Source of the DNA: a virus
Length of the DNA stretch: 42,296 nt
IMG/VR virus record: IMGVR_UViG_3300046009_004300
Coordinates: 1-42,296 of that record
Direction: 5' to 3' (one strand)
Shown piece after piece: positions 33,600 to 39,333 of the stretch. Both the position numbers and the translations under genes were made by a program. The notes beneath the pieces are model-generated. The model was not told the origin of the DNA. It did not search any database and worked only from the letters and a program-made list of their open reading frames with translations. Position 1 is the stretch's first letter. Every line of letters starts with the position of its first letter.

Positions 33600-33838
33600 G
33601 CGACTGGGTACTCATCCGCCGCACTAACGTGCTGCAAAACGTGGAGCTGCCGCGCCCCAAGAAGACGCAGGACATCGTTGCGATTGGCGCAAAGGATGCA
33701 CTGGGCTCGAAAATGGAGCAACTCATGCTGCTGCCGGAGAATCAATCGACGGATCTTATCGAGGTGAAGTATGTGCTGGAACCGTACACCGGGCAGCACT
33801 CGCACACCTCGGCAAGACCCATGAACGGATTGCGATGA
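33596..33838 (+). CDS. Small hypothetical protein before the helicase C-terminal half
   Basis: This encodes 80 residues from ATG 33596, with GAGGAGG upstream. The N-terminal part VLIRRTNVLQNVELPRPKKTQDIVAIGAKDALGSKMEQLML has the look of a small basic domain, and EVKYVLEPYTG follows. It ends in HTSARPMNGLR, with the last stop overlapping the helicase C-half start (ATGA), so the helicase half is probably translated by coupling from this gene. No family was recognised. Confidence 0.6.
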   Translation: MSDWVLIRRTNVLQNVELPRPKKTQDIVAIGAKDALGSKMEQLMLLPENQSTDLIEVKYVLEPYTGQHSHTSARPMNGLR

Positions 33839-34419
33839 ACAAAGGAATCCTCGTCATCTCGCTTGAGATGCCCGCAAACCAGATCATCGACCGGCTCGTT
33901 GCTCGGCTCGGCAGCGTCAGCCTGCGTACCCTCGCTGAGGGTGCAAAGCATGAGCGCGACATCCGGGGCGTCCACAATGCCATCCAGAAGCTCAACAACA
34001 GCCGTCTGGTGATCCGCGACGACCTATACGACATCGCGAACATTTGCGCCACGGCACGGGCTATGGCAAAGTCGCCGGACGGTCTGGGCGTCCTGTTCGT
34101 CGATTACATCCAGCTCGTGCGATGCGACCTCGGGAAGGATAGCAGCCGCGAGCGTGAGGTGGCCGAAGTCAGCCGGAGCCTGCGACTGCTTGGCATCGAA
34201 TTAGGTTGCTTAGTCATCTCGATTACGCAACTAAATGAACAGGGCAAAGCTCGCGAGAGCCGCGCAATCGGACAAGACGCTACAGCCGTGATGGTTGTAA
34301 AGCTGTCCGATGACGCAGAGTTCCGCGAGATTGGCATACCCATCCAGAGAAACGGTCCGTGTGGCGTCAGTGCAAATCTGCGCTTCCACGGCAAAACTGC
34401 AACATTCCACAATGAATAA
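33835..34419 (+). CDS. DnaB-type replicative helicase, C-terminal half
   Basis: This encodes 194 residues starting MNKGILVISLEMPANQI. E11 in SLEM is the catalytic glutamate. GVLFVDYIQL is Walker B (D90), SITQLN (Q132) is the sensor, and QRNGPCG (R172) carries the arginine finger and hairpin. It continues exactly where the 30444 gene stops: NLINE followed by MNKGILVISLEM matches the normal DnaB spacing between the P-loop helix and SLEM. The two products together are 430 residues, a normal helicase length. They must assemble as separate chains, or be joined by some unseen mechanism. No intein-like sequence is present at either end. Confidence 0.86.
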   Translation: MNKGILVISLEMPANQIIDRLVARLGSVSLRTLAEGAKHERDIRGVHNAIQKLNNSRLVIRDDLYDIANICATARAMAKSPDGLGVLFVDYIQLVRCDLGKDSSREREVAEVSRSLRLLGIELGCLVISITQLNEQGKARESRAIGQDATAVMVVKLSDDAEFREIGIPIQRNGPCGVSANLRFHGKTATFHNE

Positions 34420-34639
34420 AGTAAAACACTACCAGTCATATATGAAACTTGAACCCGACAACTCAAACAAAGCACTGCCCTACCTCTGGGCGTTTGCGAC
34501 ACTGGCGATTCTAGACGGACTAGCCATCGCCTATTTCGCACAAGAACTGTGGGAAGCAGTTGTGCTGCTTGCGTTGTTTATCTCAAGCGCCGTGTTTGCG
34601 GTATCAGCCATGTACGAATACAACGGAGGTCGCCGATGA
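34412..34639 (+). CDS. Small membrane protein
   Basis: This encodes 75 residues from ATG 34412; ATG 34442 (MKLEPDNS) is an alternative. Two transmembrane segments are likely at about 22-40 (LPYLWAFATLAILDGLAIAYF) and 48-66 (AVVLLALFISSAVFAVSAMYEY), with a basic end. The gene overlaps the helicase C-half by 8 bp and the next gene by 4 bp (ATGA). A membrane function in the early region is unknown; superinfection exclusion is one possibility. Confidence 0.58.
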   Translation: MNKVKHYQSYMKLEPDNSNKALPYLWAFATLAILDGLAIAYFAQELWEAVVLLALFISSAVFAVSAMYEYNGGRR

Positions 34640-34794
34640 TCAGCACGGGATATCCAGGTGATAGCGATCCTAAGGACGAGCATCCAGTCTGCTGGTACTG
34701 CCGAGAAGATCTAACTCAAGACTTTTGGGGAGACTGGTTTTGTTCCGAGTGTGATGCTAAAGAAAGCCAAAAGAAGAATGAAGAACCCACCTAA
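34636..34794 (+). CDS. Small zinc-ribbon-like protein
   Basis: This encodes 52 residues from ATG 34636 with GGAGGT upstream. CWYC and CSEC (16 residues apart) form a C-x2-C pair typical of a zinc ribbon: HPVCWYCREDLTQDFWGDWFCSECDAK. The C-terminus is polar and basic. The start overlaps the previous stop by 4 bp and the following 28-codon gene overlaps its end by 17 bp. No partner is known. Confidence 0.62.
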   Translation: MISTGYPGDSDPKDEHPVCWYCREDLTQDFWGDWFCSECDAKESQKKNEEPT

Positions 34795-34864
34795 AATACA
34801 AGTTGCTATTGCTATACTAAGCATTTTAGCATTGGCGCTGGGCTACATCCTCGACCGAGAATGA
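34778..34864 (+). CDS. 28-residue single-pass membrane peptide
   Basis: ATG 34778 opens MKNPPKIQVAIAILSILALALGYILDRE, one hydrophobic segment framed by Lys and Asp/Arg/Glu residues. It overlaps the previous gene by 17 bp and the next by 4 bp (ATGA), filling the only gap in the coupled chain. That placement supports a real microprotein. Similar small membrane peptides in phages modulate host membrane proteins, but that role here is speculation. Confidence 0.5.
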   Translation: MKNPPKIQVAIAILSILALALGYILDRE

Positions 34865-35142
34865 GTGCTCAATTAATCGAATCGCTCATGGAGCGCATCC
34901 ATGTACTCACACAAGAAAATAACAAATTAAAACATGAGAATCAGAAACAGAAAGAAACAATCGAACGGCTGGGTGGGCAGGTTGCGCAAGATCGATCCAC
35001 GGGAATGGCAGAGCCGGATCATGGAACTGCCGGTGAAGTTGCAAGTGTTTGTGGCGCAAATCGTGTGGTGGGATTACTTTGCAGACAAGACGGTGCCGAA
35101 CCGTTGGCCGGAAATGGACATGTGGCTCCGAGCACATCCTAG
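34861..35142 (+). CDS. Coiled-coil protein overlapping the next gene
   Basis: This encodes 93 residues. The first 45 form a coiled coil (SLMERIHVLTQENNKLKHENQKQKETIERLGGQV). After that the sequence is low-quality and overlaps the 34934 gene in another frame for 209 bp. The start overlaps the previous stop (ATGA). The true protein may end earlier in an ancestral form, or the two frames may be joined by a frameshift. I take the N-terminal half as real. Confidence 0.45.
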   Translation: MSAQLIESLMERIHVLTQENNKLKHENQKQKETIERLGGQVAQDRSTGMAEPDHGTAGEVASVCGANRVVGLLCRQDGAEPLAGNGHVAPSTS

Positions 35143-35257
35143 CACTTTTCGCAAGGAAATGTGGCCCTCGAACGAGGAGATGATCGATGCATTAATCAGC
35201 ATCGGGTACGAGAACAAGACTGCACACCGTCGAATGGGAGTCAAATTCGCAGCATGA
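34934..35257 (+). CDS. Hypothetical protein, Trp-rich
   Basis: This encodes 107 residues. It is basic at first (RIRNRKKQSNGWVGRLRKIDPREWQSRIMEL), then LPVKLQVFVAQIVWWDYFADKTVPNRWPEMDMWLRAHPSTFRKEMWPSNEEMIDALISIGY. The composition and regular helices look like a genuine domain, better than the overlapping frame. No family was recognised. Its stop overlaps the next start (ATGA). The 73-bp offset to the start of the 34861 gene is unusual in this operon. Confidence 0.6.
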   Translation: MRIRNRKKQSNGWVGRLRKIDPREWQSRIMELPVKLQVFVAQIVWWDYFADKTVPNRWPEMDMWLRAHPSTFRKEMWPSNEEMIDALISIGYENKTAHRRMGVKFAA

Positions 35258-35505
35258 GCGTACAACTACAACAATACATGGACGCACACAACCGCCAGGC
35301 CGAGATGATCGGCAACCTTAAGGCCGAGCTTATCATGCACAGGCATCTTGCCGTACAGGCGGCATCAGCGATCGAGCAGCTCAAGCATAGGCTGCTGAGT
35401 CACTACGACGCTAACTCAGCATCTGCGCAAGACCGGGCTGCACTGCTTGACGCTGACCTTGTCTTGGCAGAGGCGTATAAGCTGACACAGAAGGCGGCGA
35501 AATGA
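35254..35505 (+). CDS. Small helical hypothetical protein
   Basis: This encodes 83 residues: MSVQLQQYMDAHNRQAEMIGNLKAELIMHRHLAVQAASAIEQLKHRLLSHY and an Ala-rich C-terminus. Long amphipathic helices are expected, so a coiled-coil oligomer is likely. The frame start at 35161 was rejected because it lies in the preceding gene. ATGA overlaps exist at both ends. No family was recognised. Confidence 0.62.
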   Translation: MSVQLQQYMDAHNRQAEMIGNLKAELIMHRHLAVQAASAIEQLKHRLLSHYDANSASAQDRAALLDADLVLAEAYKLTQKAAK

Positions 35506-35753
35506 AACTCATCCAAAACAGACTGCGGTTCTGCGAGGCATTTAAAGCTATGCTTGAACAGCCGCACAAGATTGGCATCAGACTCCCTATGTGGAGGGGC
35601 GCGTATATCGGGCTGCTCAGGTTTGAGCGTAAGCTGGATAAGAACGGAAAGACATGGGAGAAGCTCTATTACACGAGCGATCCTGCTGATCTCAATCCGC
35701 GCTTAGGTGCAGACGAGCTACTCTCGGAGGAGTGGGAGACTTACGAAGTATGA
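35502..35753 (+). CDS. DUF2829-like protein, second copy
   Basis: This encodes 83 residues: RFCEAFKAMLEQPHKIGIRLPMWRGAYIGLLRFERKLD then LGADELLSEEWETYEV. F-x-E-A-x-x-x-L near the start and D-x-L-x-E-x-W-E-x-Y at the end fit the DUF2829 outline, the same family suggested for the gene at 32247. Its function is unknown; anti-defence activity is only a hypothesis. It is coupled by ATGA to both neighbours. Confidence 0.5.
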   Translation: MKLIQNRLRFCEAFKAMLEQPHKIGIRLPMWRGAYIGLLRFERKLDKNGKTWEKLYYTSDPADLNPRLGADELLSEEWETYEV

Positions 35754-35923
35754 CCGAAGAACAGACTGCTTACATTAACGCTAGAAAGAAACTGGAACAG
35801 AAGCAAAGAAGGCTAAGTAAGCTGCAGGCTTTGTTTAACAGAGTTCAATCGCAAATCGATTATGACAAAATAAAAGTGGAAGCACTTGCGAGACAATTAA
35901 TGGATAAAATTTACAAACCATGA
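35750..35923 (+). CDS. Small coiled-coil protein
   Basis: This encodes 57 residues starting MTEEQTAYINARKKLEQKQRRLSKLQALFNRVQSQIDYDKIKVEALARQL. It is a single long basic helix of heptad-like composition. The in-frame ATG at 35732 lies in the previous gene, so ATG 35750 (ATGA overlap) is preferred. No family was recognised. Confidence 0.6.
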   Translation: MTEEQTAYINARKKLEQKQRRLSKLQALFNRVQSQIDYDKIKVEALARQLMDKIYKP

Positions 35924-36138
35924 CAAACGAAATTGTTACTTACATGATTGGAAGAAGAGATGCAGATGGGGAATTTTGGTGTTCTGGTGAATTTTCCGAT
36001 CGAGATCAAGCATACGGAGCATGGGCTGACACAACAAAAACCGTAAATGTAAATGAACACATTGAGCTAGTTATGTGCGTGAAGGTTTTTAAAACATTGG
36101 AAACGCATTTTAGAACTGTAAACAGGGTGAACCAATGA
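35920..36138 (+). CDS. Hypothetical protein
   Basis: This encodes 72 residues. MTNEIVTYMIGRRDADGEFWCSGEFSDRDQAYGAWADTTKTVNVNEHIELVMCVKVFKTL alternates strands and turns, suggesting a small beta protein. It contains two Cys but no metal motif. ATGA overlaps at both ends place it in the coupled chain. No family was recognised. Confidence 0.6.
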   Translation: MTNEIVTYMIGRRDADGEFWCSGEFSDRDQAYGAWADTTKTVNVNEHIELVMCVKVFKTLETHFRTVNRVNQ

Positions 36139-36329
36139 CCGACGAAAAGTCAATACGCGACAAGGTGCATCAGCTAACTGACACGCTACTTAGACTGGAG
36201 CGATATCTGGATAGTGGCGCAGAATGTCAAGTTTACTGCGGGCACATAAACAACTGGAAGGGAGAGGTAAAAGGCTCGCTTTCAACGATGAACGATCAAA
36301 TAAAAAACATACTAGAATCACTAAAATGA
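36135..36329 (+). CDS. Small helical hypothetical protein
   Basis: This encodes 64 residues: MTDEKSIRDKVHQLTDTLLRLERYLDSGAECQVYCGHINNWKGEVKGSLSTMNDQIKNILESLK. It is mostly helical, with two Cys in the middle (CQVYC). It is coupled by ATGA at both ends. No family or function was recognised. Confidence 0.6.
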   Translation: MTDEKSIRDKVHQLTDTLLRLERYLDSGAECQVYCGHINNWKGEVKGSLSTMNDQIKNILESLK

Positions 36330-36661
36330 CCGACGCCCAAATCAACGCGGCAATTGCAGATGCAATTTCGCCTAGACTGGTTTTGGGGAATAGCCAGTTT
36401 TACAAAAGTGGAGATGGGTGGGTGGTAGATTGTCCAAACTACTGCACGGACCTCAACGCCATGCATGAGGCGGAGAACACGTTGACTGATGCTAACATGT
36501 TTGTTATGGCCTACCACATTGAGCGGTTGGTTTCCGCGAAAGGACAGCATTACTTTCACGCCACAGCCCGTCAACGGGCAGAGGCATTCCTGCGTGCGCT
36601 AGGCAAGTGGGAGGACCAATCTGGTGATGCCACCGAAATGGTGAAGGAGGTGCAGCAATGA
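36326..36661 (+). CDS. Phage ABA-sandwich-type protein, paralogue 3
   Basis: This encodes 111 residues starting MTDAQINAAIADAISPRL. It shares CPNYCTDLNAMHEAENTL and HATARQRAEAFLRALGKWED with the genes at 32606 and 32917. The frame start at 36224 was rejected because it lies in the preceding gene. It ends in ATGA overlap with the next gene. The copy is 3.4 kb away from the other two, so it may result from rearrangement or a separate duplication. Confidence 0.74.
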   Translation: MTDAQINAAIADAISPRLVLGNSQFYKSGDGWVVDCPNYCTDLNAMHEAENTLTDANMFVMAYHIERLVSAKGQHYFHATARQRAEAFLRALGKWEDQSGDATEMVKEVQQ

Positions 36662-36780
36662 GTAAGGCCGTGCTTATAGTCGTGCTGCTTGTGATGTGCT
36701 ACTTCGGAACTAAATGGAAAGTCGCTTGGATACGGTCAATCACATGTCAATGCCAGTGCCAAAAGGAGGTGCAAAAGTGA
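36658..36780 (+). CDS. 40-residue single-pass membrane protein
   Basis: ATG 36658 opens MSKAVLIVVLLVMCYFGTKW and a short Cys-rich tail (SITCQCQCQKEVQK). The hydrophobic segment at about 4-17 could be a signal anchor. An AAGGAGGTG Shine-Dalgarno lies just upstream, a near-perfect anti-SD match. The next gene starts at GTG inside its stop (GTGA). Strong start signals support a real gene despite its size. Confidence 0.68.
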   Translation: MSKAVLIVVLLVMCYFGTKWKVAWIRSITCQCQCQKEVQK

Positions 36781-36968
36781 GCGACAACATCGAGAAACTT
36801 AAAGAACACTCACAGATGCTGTCCCGTATCGCATCATATGTTGAAAACTTTGCCGAGAGCGACGAGGACACGACAGCCATCTGCGTGCTGCGTCTGTTGG
36901 CTCGCTATCACCAGCTAGAGGCTGATTGCATGTGGGATGCGATTAAACACGAGGAGACTCGGAAATGA
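36777..36968 (+). CDS. Small helical hypothetical protein
   Basis: This encodes 63 residues from GTG 36777 with AAAGGAGGTG upstream. SDNIEKLKEHSQMLSRIASYVENFAESDEDTTAICVLRLLARYHQLEADCMWDAIKHE reads as a pair of amphipathic helices. The frame start at 36714 lies in the upstream gene. ATGA overlap follows. No family was recognised. Confidence 0.65.
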   Translation: MSDNIEKLKEHSQMLSRIASYVENFAESDEDTTAICVLRLLARYHQLEADCMWDAIKHEETRK

Positions 36969-37270
36969 GGCCGTTTGAGAACCGACGCAAGTTGTGGGTG
37001 TACCGCATGGAGCAACTCAGCGGCTGTGCGCCCCTCGACTTCAAAATGGCCCGCTACATCGAAAAGCTCAACATACGCAATCCAGACCAGCTTCGCTACG
37101 CACTTGAGCACAACCAACAGGTTATCTGGGTTGGCATGAAGGCCATGAACAGGCTGCGGGCGCTGGTTGGTATGCCGTTAATCGAGCGTAAGCATTCGTG
37201 GAAAGATGAGGCGAAACGGCTGTATACGCTTCTCGACGCAGCAGGAATAGAGTACGTTAAACAAAAATGA
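36965..37270 (+). CDS. Hypothetical helical protein
   Basis: This encodes 101 residues. MRPFENRRKLWVYRMEQLSGCAPLDFKMARYIEKLNIRNPDQLRYALEHNQQVIWVGMKAMNRLRALVGMPLIE contains basic helices, then a second helical segment (KHSWKDEAKRLYTLLDAAGIEYV). It resembles a small helical DNA- or RNA-associated domain, but I cannot name a family. It is coupled by ATGA to both neighbours. Confidence 0.62.
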   Translation: MRPFENRRKLWVYRMEQLSGCAPLDFKMARYIEKLNIRNPDQLRYALEHNQQVIWVGMKAMNRLRALVGMPLIERKHSWKDEAKRLYTLLDAAGIEYVKQK

Positions 37271-37512
37271 CACCAGAACAAGCCATAGCCACAGAGATGC
37301 TCTTGCTTCAGGCGGAGGAAGAGATTTCAAAATTGAAAAATGAAATTCAAATTTTGAAAAAGGAGCGGGAAGCTGAGGCTGATATTCAGCTCAAGATCGC
37401 CCTCAAGGCCGATCACTACTACATGCAGCTCCAGGCCATCCGCGAGGCTGCATTTGGTGACATCACCGGGATCACGGCTGAGGACTTGTCTTTCATGGAG
37501 GAGCGAGAGTGA
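37267..37512 (+). CDS. Coiled-coil protein with an AT-rich segment
   Basis: This encodes 81 residues. TEMLLLQAEEEISKLKNEIQILKKEREAEADIQLKIA forms a coiled coil, and the C-terminus is acidic (AFGDITGITAEDLSFMEERE). DNA at 37322-37366 is unusually AT-rich (TTTCAAAATTG...AAATTCAAATTTTG), resembling repeat segments at 38143-38196 and 39364-39470. The end overlaps the next gene by 4 bp, with a GTG start. Confidence 0.6.
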   Translation: MTPEQAIATEMLLLQAEEEISKLKNEIQILKKEREAEADIQLKIALKADHYYMQLQAIREAAFGDITGITAEDLSFMEERE

Positions 37513-38090
37513 GCGACAACCCGAAACGCAAAAAGCGCAACGCCGTGTACCGCTCCCCAGAGAGCAGGGCACGGCAGCTTGCTGGTCTGAGTGGAGTGAA
37601 GATCGAGAAGCATGTGCCAGGCGTAGTCATGGAAAAGGTCAACGGTCAGGGTGCACTCGCTGGCATCCCGCCAGAGATACAGAAGAAGGTGCTCGACTTG
37701 TTTATCACGGGTCAGCACAGCCGGGCGATTGCGATGCAGCTTGGCATCAGTGAGCGGAGTGTGGACGAGATCAAGGTGAGTGCGCTCGATATGGATAGCC
37801 AGTTTCGCAATGCGTACTTCAACACGAACTTGAAGGCCAAGCTGCAGTCCGTGATCGATGGTGCTGCACAGCGAGTCATGGAGCTTATGCCGGAGATGTC
37901 CGCGAAGGACGCTGTGCTGGCGCTGGGGATCACGCTAGATAAGTATGCTGCTCTGGAGAAGAACAAGGTGCCGGATGCGCTGCACCAGCACGTCCACTTG
38001 CATACCAACCAGGACATCTCTGCCGCTTTCATGGCGGCCCTTAAGCCGCCGAAAGCACAAGATCATGCTGGAACGATTGAAAACGAGTGA
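37509..38090 (+). CDS. HTH protein, candidate terminase small subunit
   Basis: This encodes 193 residues from GTG 37509, with GGAGGAGCG upstream. Residues about 60-95 hold a helix-turn-helix (IPPEIQKKVLDLFITGQHSRAIAMQLGISERSVDEIK). A helical region follows (KLQSVIDGAAQRVMELMPEMSAKDAVLALGITLDKYAALEK). DNA-binding N-terminus plus a helical oligomerisation region fits a small terminase, which is otherwise missing, though the same outline fits other regulators. It lies about 6 kb (on the circular map) before TerL, separated by the leftward operon, so the assignment is tentative. Confidence 0.5.
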   Translation: MSDNPKRKKRNAVYRSPESRARQLAGLSGVKIEKHVPGVVMEKVNGQGALAGIPPEIQKKVLDLFITGQHSRAIAMQLGISERSVDEIKVSALDMDSQFRNAYFNTNLKAKLQSVIDGAAQRVMELMPEMSAKDAVLALGITLDKYAALEKNKVPDALHQHVHLHTNQDISAAFMAALKPPKAQDHAGTIENE

Positions 38091-38331
38091 CGCAATAGCA
38101 GAGCAACCTTGTAAATCGGAAGTCAGCCTTCCGAATTTCAAGGTAGATTCAAAATTGCTTTTGAAGATTTCAAATTCAAATTTGGTTTTACCGAGCGGGA
38201 TTGACCTGGCAAACGAGGTGCTAGACCTGCGCGATCTTACCGATCGGTATTGGCGCGTGATCCAGGCGCAGCACGTCAGGATTGCTCGGCTCGAAAGCGA
38301 ATTGCTATGTGCGAAGACTGCGAAGCCTTAG
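38065..38331 (+). CDS. Hypothetical protein with AT-rich repeat segment
   Basis: This encodes 88 residues from ATG 38065; the frame start at 37945 lies in the upstream gene. The N-terminal 40 residues are encoded by DNA with a near-perfect hairpin (38107-38143) and an AT-rich stretch (38143-38196). The C-terminal part (ANEVLDLRDLTDRYWRVIQAQHVRIARLESELL) is a helical coiled coil. The 26-bp overlap with the previous gene is longer than usual here. Coding status is likely but not certain. Confidence 0.45.
   Translation: MLERLKTSDAIAEQPCKSEVSLPNFKVDSKLLLKISNSNLVLPSGIDLANEVLDLRDLTDRYWRVIQAQHVRIARLESELLCAKTAKP
38107..38143. repeat. Near-perfect inverted repeat
   Basis: CCTTGTAAATCGGAAG (38107-38122) and CTTCCGAATTTCAAGG (38128-38143) are inverted copies with about one slip, separated by five bases. 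It lies 17 bp after the stop of the 37509 gene, inside a small predicted gene. It may act as an RNA hairpin, a transcription terminator without a clear T tail, or a protein-binding site. Confidence 0.6.
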
Positions 38332-38489
38332 AGGAAGAGGCAGAGTTTTACGCGCAGGAAGCCGCGAAGTGGAAACGCATGTATGCGATGGCGCATAAGC
38401 GCGAGGTTACGCTGGCGAAGCAGCTTGCTACGCTGCTCACCGCGCTTAAGCGCACGCAGTCAGAGGTGCGTGGAGTTGGGAGGAATTAA
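38307..38489 (+). CDS. Small coiled-coil protein
   Basis: This encodes 60 residues from ATG 38307: MCEDCEALEEEAEFYAQEAAKWKRMYAMAHKREVTLAKQLATLLTALKRTQSEV. The N-terminal CEDC and following heptads suggest a coiled coil with a possible metal site. The frame start at 38250 was rejected because it lies in the preceding gene. It is the last rightward gene and ends 4 bp into the facing leftward gene (38486-38680). Confidence 0.6.
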   Translation: MCEDCEALEEEAEFYAQEAAKWKRMYAMAHKREVTLAKQLATLLTALKRTQSEVRGVGRN

Positions 38490-38680
38490 CCCCGTGGAAT
38501 TTGACGGGATTTGAGCAGCGTAGCGTGGAATGTCACGTTGCCACAGTGGCCATCTGGCCCGCCGCAACGCTCAAAGGCCTTTTCCTCTGCGTGTTCGGCA
38601 TCATACGCACTAACGTGCATGACTTCCTCCTCTGTACCGTCTTCGTAGCGTGAAATAATTTTGACTCTGTAGGTTTTCAT
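38486..38680 (-). CDS. Hypothetical protein, leftward operon, last gene
   Basis: This encodes 64 residues starting MKTYRVKIISRYEDGTEEEVMHVSAYDAEHAEEKAFERCGG. It alternates strands and helices (beta-alpha-beta), similar to small single-domain phage proteins. The ATG at 38680 follows the upstream stop by one base (TAA T ATG); the frame start at 38731 lies in that upstream gene. It faces the rightward operon with a 4-bp overlap of the stops. Confidence 0.66.
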   Translation of the reverse strand: MKTYRVKIISRYEDGTEEEVMHVSAYDAEHAEEKAFERCGGPDGHCGNVTFHATLLKSRQIPRG

Positions 38681-38681
38681 A

Positions 38682-38819
38682 TTATTCGTTATCTTGAGCT
38701 TCGTAGTGGAATAGCACCTCCAAATACGCAATCCGCTGCGCCAGCGTGCCAGTGAAGGGTTCGTCGTCCGTGTACTCAGCCCAAAGGGCTGCGTTGGTTG
38801 CGATAGTGTGGTATGTCAT
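38682..38819 (-). CDS. 45-residue acidic hypothetical protein
   Basis: ATG at 38819 opens MTYHTIATNAALWAEYTDDEPFTGTLAQRIAYLEVLFHYEAQDNE. It is acidic and helical. Its leader CCCACTCACCA is free of G and short, as for the other leftward genes. The stop is one base from the next ATG and the previous stop lies 11 bases upstream, leaving no other candidate in this space. Confidence 0.6.
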   Translation of the reverse strand: MTYHTIATNAALWAEYTDDEPFTGTLAQRIAYLEVLFHYEAQDNE

Positions 38820-38830
38820 TGGTGAGTGGG

Positions 38831-39016
38831 TTAACTGTCGCAGTTAGCAGCACGCTTTACGCTTATGCGCTTCGCCCGCGCAAATTCTTTGGCCTGCTTG
38901 GCTGTCGCAAAGCCTTTTGAATAAGAGCAGCTCAGGTCACAAATGAGTTCCAGCACCCACTCGTTTTGGATTTTGTAGAGTATTGCTTTTTCCTTGGATT
39001 GGCTTAGGTAGTTCAT
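38831..39016 (-). CDS. Hypothetical protein
   Basis: This encodes 61 residues: MNYLSQSKEKAILYKIQNEWVLELICDLSCSYSKGFATAKQAKEFARAKRISVKRAANCDS. The C-terminal part is a basic helix with Ala. The leader is CCATCAACCCAACCCTACAT, with no G. No family was recognised. Position in the leftward operon and the start context support it. Confidence 0.6.
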   Translation of the reverse strand: MNYLSQSKEKAILYKIQNEWVLELICDLSCSYSKGFATAKQAKEFARAKRISVKRAANCDS

Positions 39017-39036
39017 ATGTAGGGTTGGGTTGATGG

Positions 39037-39333
39037 TTAAGCGAGTGTCACTTCATAAGTCCACCCGCGACCGTTTTCGTGGTCGATGTCGCCAACTTGC
39101 TCAACGCTGGCAACGCCTGGCAGCGCCTCGATGGCGTGCAACAAGTCGCTTAAGTCGCGGAAACGCTCATCCTCGGCCCTCTGGCTGTTAGTGCGCCAGC
39201 CGACAACGTCTATGAGCAACTGTGCAGGTTGAGCGGGATCGTCGTCTTGGTGGAAGACGTAGGCGAAGTGCTCGGAGAGTGCAGCGCCGCGAGGGAGTGC
39301 ATTAATGGCTTTTATGATGGTTTCTGTTTTCAT
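39037..39333 (-). CDS. Hypothetical protein
   Basis: This encodes 98 residues from ATG 39333; the frame start at 39405 would include a long AT/AC-rich leader. MKTETIIKAINALPRGAALSEHFAYVFHQDDDPAQPAQLLIDVVGWRTNSQRAEDERFRDLSDLLHAIEALPGVASVEQV reads as a small alpha/beta domain, with aromatic and acidic C-terminal elements. The leader is ACC-AAAA-CACACAC rich, with almost no G. No family was recognised. Confidence 0.62.
   Translation of the reverse strand: MKTETIIKAINALPRGAALSEHFAYVFHQDDDPAQPAQLLIDVVGWRTNSQRAEDERFRDLSDLLHAIEALPGVASVEQVGDIDHENGRGWTYEVTLA

Noticed and set aside
31155-33834. Group I or II intron between the helicase halves
   Set aside because: The interval is filled with tightly overlapping genes. 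I saw no intron-type RNA core, and the helicase halves have their own start and stop codons.
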